A stretch of DNA of 46,762 nt from an uncultured bacterium. Its GTDB lineage: Bacteria > Elusimicrobiota > Elusimicrobia > Elusimicrobiales > Elusimicrobiaceae. The notes below the pieces were generated by a model. That model was not told the origin of the DNA and made no database searches. It saw only the letters and a program-made list of their open reading frames with translations. The stretch spans positions 1 through 46,762 of the forward strand of contig CASFOP010000011.1 in NCBI GenBank assembly GCA_949296525.1, read 5' to 3'. Positions 42,275-46,762 of this stretch are shown in pieces (the first letter of the stretch is position 1; each line of letters starts with the position of its first letter). A program made the translations under genes and the position numbers.

Positions 42275-43069
42275 TTACTTCTTGTTAGCGGCTTTGGAGG
42301 CAGAGATTTTCTGCACGATGGGAGCCACTACATGTTTTCTGTTTTTGGAAGTTTCCAGCACGGACACGATGCTGCCTTTGGCGCCGGGGACGGAGCCTTT
42401 CAAAAAGAGCAGGTTGTTCTCGTTGTCCACTTTGATAACTTCAATTTTGGCGACGGTGTGCGTCGTGGTGCCGTAATGCCCCGCCATGCGCTGGCCGGAC
42501 AAAACTTTACCCAAAGAGCGGCGGGAAGCCAAGCCGCCGGGCGCTCTTTCTCTGTCGGACATACCGTGGGAAGCGGGCTGGCCGGCAAAGCCGTGGCGTT
42601 TCATCGCGCCGGCAAAGCCGTGGCCTTTAATGCTGCCCTGCACGTCTACATAGTCGCCGGGTCTAAAAATTTTTTCAAGTGAAATGACCTGACCGATTTC
42701 AAAACCGTTTACGTCTGCCACGCGGTGTTCTTTGAGGTGGCGTACGGGGGCCGTGTTGGCCTTTTTGAAATAGCCCAGTTCGGGTTTGTTGAGTTTGCTT
42801 TCTTTCACTTCGCCAAAACCGATGCAGACGGCGTTATAGCCGTCTTTTTCCATAGTTCTGACACGCACAACCTTGCAGGGGCCCGCTTTAACGACGGACA
42901 CACCGTGCAGATTGCCTTTTTCATCAAAGAGCTGGGTCATACCCACTTTTTCGCCGATTACGAAACGAAACGTAGCCGGAGCTTCTTTGACAGTTTCTGC
43001 TTTGGCCGCTTCAGCAACGGGGGCCGTTGCCTCTTGGGCGCCAGCAGCTTGTTTGTTTTCTTCTGCCAT
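42275..43069 (-). CDS. rplC: 50S ribosomal protein L3 with N-terminal extension
   Basis: 264 residues. The L3 core starts at about residue 34 (FVIGEKVGMTQLFDEKGNLH) and includes KGHGFAGAMKRHGFAGQPAS and the Gln/Arg-rich loop near the peptidyl transferase centre. About 33 extra N-terminal residues, rich in Ala, Glu and Thr, precede the core, and a Lys-rich tail ends the protein. ATG 43069 has AAGG nearby. A shorter start inside the core is not available. Confidence 0.96.
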   Translation of the reverse strand: MAEENKQAAGAQEATAPVAEAAKAETVKEAPATFRFVIGEKVGMTQLFDEKGNLHGVSVVKAGPCKVVRVRTMEKDGYNAVCIGFGEVKESKLNKPELGYFKKANTAPVRHLKEHRVADVNGFEIGQVISLEKIFRPGDYVDVQGSIKGHGFAGAMKRHGFAGQPASHGMSDRERAPGGLASRRSLGKVLSGQRMAGHYGTTTHTVAKIEVIKVDNENNLLFLKGSVPGAKGSIVSVLETSKNRKHVVAPIVQKISASKAANKK

Positions 43070-43088
43070 AACCTTGTGTTTTCCTTAA

Positions 43089-43433
43089 TTAATTGCTTTT
43101 AATTGCCACGTCCACGCCGGCGGGGAGATCCAGTTTCATCAGCTCGTCAACCGTTTTGGAGGTGGGACTTTTCAAGTCAATCAGCCGTTTGTGAATGCGC
43201 ATTTCAAACTGCTCGCGGGATTTCTTGTCGGTATGCGGGGAGCGGAGCACGGTGTACTTCTTAATGCGTACCGGAAGAAGAACCGGTCCGGCGACGATGG
43301 CGCCGGTTTTCTGCGCGGTTTCCACGATGCGGGCAACACTGTTGTCAAGCATGCGGTGGTCGTAAGAGCGCAGTTTGATGCGGATTCTTTCCTGGCTGAG
43401 AATTCTAGCCTTTTTTTCAGTTTTTTCTGCCAT
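43089..43433 (-). CDS. rpsJ: 30S ribosomal protein S10
   Basis: 114 residues with [20 protein letters not shown] and [20 protein letters not shown], the S10/NusE signatures. Also acts with NusB in antitermination. The start at 43433 ([12 protein letters not shown]) has AAGGAA 8 nt upstream; the frame is open to 43487 across the leader stem-loop. First gene of the S10-spc-alpha super-operon. Confidence 0.97.
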   Translation of the reverse strand: MAEKTEKKARILSQERIRIKLRSYDHRMLDNSVARIVETAQKTGAIVAGPVLLPVRIKKYTVLRSPHTDKKSREQFEMRIHKRLIDLKSPTSKTVDELMKLDLPAGVDVAIKSN

Positions 43434-43482
43434 TTTTGGTTCCTTGGAACTTCTTGTAAATAAAAAATTATCGGCAGTAAAT

Positions 43483-43520
43483 CCCACACTGGCTCATCGT
43501 TCTCCGACGAGCCTGGCGGG
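43483..43520 (-). promoter_or_regulatory. Structured leader of the S10 operon
   Basis: Reading minus: GGCTCGTCG, loop GAGAA, CGATGAGCC (9 bp with one G-T pair), extended by an outer CCCGC/GTGGG helix across a small internal loop. It lies between the inferred promoter and rpsJ. It may be an r-protein binding site for autoregulation; the ligand is inferred only from the E. coli L4 example. Confidence 0.5.
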
Positions 43521-43552
43521 AATTTGCCACCTAAAGTCTGATACGTATAAAT

Positions 43553-43558
43553 ATTATA
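43553..43558 (-). promoter_or_regulatory. -10 box of the S10 operon promoter
   Basis: TATAAT on the minus strand within AT-rich sequence, about 120 nt before rpsJ. The -35 region (near 43575-43581, GGCGCA) does not match consensus. Confidence 0.5.
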
Positions 43559-43652
43559 CTATATTCAGACGTATTTGCGCCAGGTTTTTTACTTGGGTTT
43601 TCACCATACCGGTTCAAAAACGCACGGCGCGGATTTTTGCTTAAAGATATTA

Positions 43653-43658
43653 TATAAT
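43653..43658 (+). promoter_or_regulatory. -10 box of the ankyrin-protein gene
   Basis: TATAAT on the plus strand, 30 nt before the ATG at 43688, with AGGAG at 43678-43682 as ribosome-binding site. No clear -35. It faces away from the S10 promoter. Confidence 0.5.
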
Positions 43659-43687
43659 AATCCTAATTCTATTGTAAAGGAGAAGAA

Positions 43688-44875
43688 ATGGATTGGGAAG
43701 CCATTTTAAAACAAAAAGCCACCCGGATATGTAAAAGAAGACTTTACCTTTATCTGGCGCTGCTTGTTTTAGCGTTGCTCATTGGTTCCTTGATTGTACT
43801 TGCGGACCAATGGCGCAGTTGCGGCACAGCTTGGCGATATAATCTGCTGCTGGCGGCGGCCATGGTTATCTCAGCATTTATATGGCTGGGATTGGGTCTT
43901 AAAATCCGCCCGGAAAGCTTCCGGACTGATGCCCAGCGCATACAAACCCGCCATAAGGCTTTTTTACTCACATGGAGCGTCATTATTTTCGGGACAATGT
44001 TGCTGACCGGGTTCTTTCGTTACGTTATTTTGCCGCTTTTTCTGCTGATTGTATATGCCTGCTGCTACCAGAGCATATGCGTTTATGTCCGCGCCGCACG
44101 CCAACCGCAGCTGCCAAAAAGTATTTTGCTGGCATTGCCCACAGAAAATATAGAATCCTTGATGGTACTTTCTCGTTTTACAGGGATATTTGTTTCTTTT
44201 TTAGTCCTTGTTGTCGTTGTTGTTGCTGTTAGTTTGATACCGTCCTCACCCTCCAAAGAAGTGGCCGTCTTGGTCTTGGTCTTATGTCTTATGTTGGTCA
44301 CCGCTTTCCTTTTTATACTCATTGGGTTTGGCGTTCGCTTTCAGGCCAACCCGTCAGGTTGGCAGCGGTTCTGCCGCGCATTACTTTACAGTGCTTACGC
44401 TGACGTACGGAGACAGCCGCTCCCCCTAACCGTAAATCAAATTAAACTGTTTGACTGGTGCCTGTCCCATCCGGGGAATCCTAATCCGCCCCTGCAACTG
44501 CTGGCTCCTTTTTCTCCAGAGCCTCCCCAAAAAGCACTTTTCAAAGACCTGCGCATCGGCTCGCTGGCCGGCTATGTCCCCCAATCCCATGAACTTCCCC
44601 AGGCAACCGAAATCACCCCCCTGCTGCGGGCTGTTATGGACGGAAATTTATCAGCCCTGCAGGAGCTGCTGCCCAGCCGCGAATTGAACCAGGCCTTCGC
44701 AGTTAACGGCAATACGCCGCTGCATATTGCCGTTTGGAACGGGCACGCGGAACTCATCCGGTTGCTGCTGGCCCAGCCTTATATAGATAAATCCGCCAAA
44801 AACCATGCCGGAAAAACCCCTTTGGATTTGGCCCGGGAAAAGAATTGTACTGAAATTATTCGTTTACTTTCCTAA
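43688..44875 (+). CDS. Membrane protein with C-terminal ankyrin repeats, unknown function
   Basis: 395 residues. Five or six membrane helices lie in the first 230: about 17-38, 50-72, 95-118, 120-140, 165-190 and 195-220. A soluble segment follows, then about 85 C-terminal residues of ankyrin type with at least two full repeats (NGNTPLHIAVWNGHAELIRL and AGKTPLDLAREKNCTEIIRL) and a degenerate one before them (ITPLLRAVMDGNLSALQEL). This suggests a membrane-tethered protein-binding module facing the cytoplasm. I know no named family with this order. Divergent from rpsJ. Confidence 0.82.
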   Translation: MDWEAILKQKATRICKRRLYLYLALLVLALLIGSLIVLADQWRSCGTAWRYNLLLAAAMVISAFIWLGLGLKIRPESFRTDAQRIQTRHKAFLLTWSVIIFGTMLLTGFFRYVILPLFLLIVYACCYQSICVYVRAARQPQLPKSILLALPTENIESLMVLSRFTGIFVSFLVLVVVVVAVSLIPSSPSKEVAVLVLVLCLMLVTAFLFILIGFGVRFQANPSGWQRFCRALLYSAYADVRRQPLPLTVNQIKLFDWCLSHPGNPNPPLQLLAPFSPEPPQKALFKDLRIGSLAGYVPQSHELPQATEITPLLRAVMDGNLSALQELLPSRELNQAFAVNGNTPLHIAVWNGHAELIRLLLAQPYIDKSAKNHAGKTPLDLAREKNCTEIIRLLS

Positions 44876-44890
44876 ACAAAAAACAAATAT

Positions 44891-44920
44891 AAAAAGCCGG
44901 CTCTGAAGAGCCGGCTTTTT
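44891..44920. terminator. Bidirectional terminator between convergent genes
   Basis: GCCGGCTC (44896-44903), loop TGAA, GAGCCGGC (44908-44915), flanked by five A and five T, so it works in both directions for the ankyrin gene and the minus-strand gene ending at 44938. Confidence 0.92.
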
Positions 44921-44937
44921 GTCAGATAAGAATTGGA

Positions 44938-45702
44938 TTATTTGCGCGGGGCGTTTTCCTTTATGGCTTTTTGAAGATCCCGCGCAACGGCTTGTCCGTA
45001 CTTTTTATCGGTCCAGGACAAATCCAGTCTATACACATTGGGGCTCTCCAGCCGCGTTTCCCAGGCAATATCCCCGTGCAGCAGGTTCTTGCGCACAATA
45101 TCCTGCAGGACGACTCCTTCGGAAATGCGCAGCTCATAATAGGCCATATTCGTTTCCTGCGCTTCATAAGTTCCTTCTTGCAATAGATATTTTTTCAGAA
45201 ACGCAAACGGCAAATCCGTATTAATTTTCAACATGGGTCGTTTGTCTTTGGAAAAACGAACAGCCAAGTCCCACATACGGTATTCAAACTCCCCTTTAAC
45301 CTCCAGGTCTGACAGGGGCCCCATATATGGCGCCGGGCCCGTCCGCTCAATCTTCCCATGATAAACCCCGGCGGAACGCAAACCGCCATCCTGCAGTCCA
45401 AAATCCCAATAATAAGCTTTAAAGCCGGGCGCACGGAGCAAGATCCCGGAGAAGCCATCTGACAACAGCAATTTGTACCCTTTTTCAGTCCGTTCTATGC
45501 CATATAGGCCCCATCCCTCAAACCGCAAAACCGGGATATCCGTTTCCACGGACACCTCGGCCAAAATGTCCCCGTTGTCATCCGTTTGTTGGCTGTCCTG
45601 CGGGATATTCCCCACACGGGTCACTTCGCCCGCGTGAAATTCATATCCCCACACGGACGATGCCAAAGCGAAACAGATAGAAAATATGAGAATTTTTCGC
45701 AT
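44938..45702 (-). CDS. Secreted protein of unknown function
   Basis: 254 residues starting MRKILIFSICFALASSVWGY, a Sec signal peptide cut near VWG. The mature part is beta-rich with many Tyr/Phe/Trp (for example FEGWGLYGIERTEKGYKLLL) and a short basic C-terminus. I recognise no family. GAGGGAAC precedes ATG 45702; the frame is open to 45813 but that stretch overlaps the next lipoprotein gene. It follows the two Cys-rich lipoproteins with a 26-nt gap, so the three probably form one operon. Confidence 0.78.
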   Translation of the reverse strand: MRKILIFSICFALASSVWGYEFHAGEVTRVGNIPQDSQQTDDNGDILAEVSVETDIPVLRFEGWGLYGIERTEKGYKLLLSDGFSGILLRAPGFKAYYWDFGLQDGGLRSAGVYHGKIERTGPAPYMGPLSDLEVKGEFEYRMWDLAVRFSKDKRPMLKINTDLPFAFLKKYLLQEGTYEAQETNMAYYELRISEGVVLQDIVRKNLLHGDIAWETRLESPNVYRLDLSWTDKKYGQAVARDLQKAIKENAPRK

Positions 45703-45728
45703 GCTGGTTCCCTCTGAAAAACCTGTTT

Positions 45729-46085
45729 TTATCTGCCAAAATAGCTGTCCATCGTTTTGGGACGGCCTACGCACACACCCTGCTGGCATTCCGGCACGAT
45801 TTGCACATAGCACATTTCACGCGTGCAGGGGGCCATTTGGCATTCTTTATCCCAAATTTTCTGAATTTTTTCCGCCGATTTGGCGTTGACCGCTTCATAA
45901 CCGGCACATTCACAGCAGCCTTTATGCACGGCCACGCAGTCCGCATCTGCGGTGCAGGTGCGGTCCGCCGAAGTAATGGCCGAGGTCAACTTTTCCGGCA
46001 CGGCATTGATACCCACGCTTTTCGGCGCGGACGAGCAGGCGGCCAAAGCCGCGGCACAGCAGATAAAAAATACGGTTTTCTTCAT
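45729..46085 (-). CDS. Cysteine-rich lipoprotein, paralogue 2
   Basis: 118 residues. A signal peptide with lipobox LAAC (Cys17) predicts an outer-membrane or periplasmic lipoprotein. The mature domain has ten Cys, including CTADADC, GCCECAGYEAVN, CTREMCY and the final CQQGVCVG, likely paired in disulfides. It shares its whole Cys framework with the neighbouring protein at 46096-46461 (DADCVAV.KGCC.C.G.EAVN; PCT..MCY; C....C.G), so the two arose by tandem duplication. The function is unknown. Confidence 0.82.
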   Translation of the reverse strand: MKKTVFFICCAAALAACSSAPKSVGINAVPEKLTSAITSADRTCTADADCVAVHKGCCECAGYEAVNAKSAEKIQKIWDKECQMAPCTREMCYVQIVPECQQGVCVGRPKTMDSYFGR

Positions 46086-46095
46086 AGTTTCACTC

Positions 46096-46461
46096 CTACT
46101 GGGGAATATAAGAACTCATCGGTTTCAGCGTTCCCGTACAAACATGATTTACACAGGCCACGTCAATATCGGTATAACACATCTGCAATGTGCAGGGGCC
46201 GACGCCGCAGGCGTTTTCGCGCTGTTTTTCCAGTTTATTCTGAAATTTCTTATTGACGGCTTCCTGCCCGTCGCAGAGGCAGCACCCCTTGGAAACGGCT
46301 ACGCAGTCCGCATCCGTTTCGCAGGCTTTGCTATCTTCCAGCGTTTGCTGGTATTTGGCGACCAAATCCGCATCGCGGGTGCGGACGGCGGTGGAAGAAG
46401 CACAGCCGCAGGCAACCGCGGCAAATGCACAAATAATCGTAAAGAAGGATAATTTTTTCAT
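46096..46461 (-). CDS. Cysteine-rich lipoprotein, paralogue 1
   Basis: 121 residues with signal peptide MKKLSFFTIICAFAAVACGC and a lipobox ending at the VAC or CGC Cys. The mature region carries DADCVAVSKGCCLCDGQEAVN, GPCTLQMCYTDIDVAC and VNHVCTG, the same pattern as the next gene. GAGGAG precedes the ATG and a clear promoter lies upstream. Ten nucleotides separate the two lipoprotein genes. Confidence 0.82.
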   Translation of the reverse strand: MKKLSFFTIICAFAAVACGCASSTAVRTRDADLVAKYQQTLEDSKACETDADCVAVSKGCCLCDGQEAVNKKFQNKLEKQRENACGVGPCTLQMCYTDIDVACVNHVCTGTLKPMSSYIPQ

Positions 46462-46484
46462 TTTTATACTCCTCTGGTGAAGTT

Positions 46485-46513
46485 ATTATAGCATTTCTCT
46501 GACGCAGGGTAAA
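46485..46513 (-). promoter_or_regulatory. Promoter of the lipoprotein operon
   Basis: Minus strand: -35 TTTACC (complement of 46508-46513), 17-nt spacer, extended -10 TGCTATAAT (complement of 46485-46493). The start would be near 46478, 17 nt before the ATG. Confidence 0.7.
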
Positions 46514-46596
46514 GGCAACGGCTTTATCGTATAACTGTGCCTTTTTCCTTCAAAATCAAGCCGGCCCTCTCACAACTTGTCACCCTGCCAGTCTTT

Positions 46597-46636
46597 ACAC
46601 AACGAAGCGCAGAACTTTACGTTCTGCGCTTCGTGT
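46597..46636 (-). terminator. Stem-loop downstream of the right-edge tuf
   Basis: ACGAAGCGCAGAAC (46602-46615), loop TTTAC, GTTCTGCGCTTCGT (46621-46634): a 14-bp perfect stem with further pairing beyond a bulge. It lies 27 nt after the tuf stop. There is no U-tract after it on the minus strand (TGTAAAG follows), so it may be a processing or stability hairpin rather than a classic terminator. Confidence 0.55.
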
Positions 46637-46662
46637 ACAAAAACATAACAGCTAAGCAGCCG

Positions 46663-46762
46663 TTACTCAATAATTTTGGTGACTACGCCGGCGCCTACCG
46701 TGTGTCCGCCTTCGCGGATGGCAAAGCGCAAGCCTTCTTCCATGGCCACTGGCGTGATCAAC
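46663..46762 (-). CDS. tuf: Elongation factor Tu, C-terminal 32 residues (cut by window edge)
   Basis: The minus-strand frame reads [20 protein letters not shown], then [12 protein letters not shown] and stop, the unmistakable EF-Tu domain III end. The rest lies beyond the right edge. Its position upstream of the S10 operon matches the tufA of str operons (rpsL-rpsG-fusA-tuf). It does not overlap the tuf fragment at the left edge, so identity between the copies cannot be compared here. Confidence 0.97.
   Translation of the reverse strand, partial: LITPVAMEEGLRFAIREGGHTVGAGVVTKIIE

Noticed and set aside
1..46762. CRISPR arrays, insertion sequences, prophage or toxin-antitoxin modules
   Set aside because: No repeat-spacer pattern, transposase, integrase, phage structural gene or toxin-antitoxin pair was seen on either strand.

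Overview
The window reads as an accessory-poor, operon-dense piece of a Gram-negative chromosome. It has an RND efflux system with a TolC-type outer-membrane protein, meso-DAP synthesis genes, the rod-shape (Mre/PBP2/RodA) genes and lipoproteins with lipoboxes. The many signal peptides, a pseudopilin with the GFTLIELLVVVLIIGIL N-terminus and the overall style suggest an Elusimicrobiota bacterium, probably a gut lineage with fairly high GC. That assignment is inference from style, not from a database match. Almost everything is transcribed on the minus strand.

The left edge (1-930) holds the first 52 codons of a tuf gene preceded by tRNA-Thr(GGT) and tRNA-Gly(TCC), the same order as the E. coli glyT-thrT-tufB unit. 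Next to it is an unassigned, promoter- and terminator-equipped structured RNA (about 591-696, minus) and a plus-strand tRNA-Cys. A secreted protein of unknown function follows (936-2528). An autoregulated-looking operon tetR-tolC-adaptor-RND pump occupies 2653-8781; its adaptor lacks the alpha-hairpin domain. A small membrane protein plus SppA (8902-10611) diverge from a plus-strand lysine/peptidoglycan operon dapA-asd-dapB-murC-like (10707-14579). Then come a pseudopilin, dnaJ, a secreted Cys-containing protein and a split chromate transporter pair.

The region 18483-26832 (minus) is one tight envelope operon: mreC-mreD-mrdA-rodA-DUF2344-rng-amidase. It links elongasome genes to peptidoglycan hydrolysis and to an RNase E/G. 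A terminator separates it from mreB, which is instead the last gene of the ribosomal super-operon. From 26997 to 43433 runs an almost canonical S10-spc-alpha array: rpsJ, rplC, D, W, B, rpsS, rplV, rpsC, rplP, rpmC, rpsQ, rplN, X, E, rpsN, rpsH, rplF, R, rpsE, rplO, secY, adk, map, infA, rpmJ, rpsM, K, D, rpoA, rplQ, then mreB. rpmD is missing.

Between the S10 operon and the right-edge tuf (3' end only, 46663-46762) lies a 3.1 kb insertion. It holds a divergent membrane protein with C-terminal ankyrin repeats, a secreted unknown and two tandem paralogous cysteine-rich lipoproteins. Both ends of the window stop inside tuf genes in the same orientation, as expected for a contig broken at a duplicated gene. 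The most notable unexplained items are the structured RNA next to tuf, the hairpin-less RND adaptor, the divergent MurC-like ligase, the REP-like palindrome and long AT hairpin at the pseudopilin, a structured S10 leader, a perfect 16-bp hairpin between secY and adk, and the tandem cysteine-rich lipoproteins.
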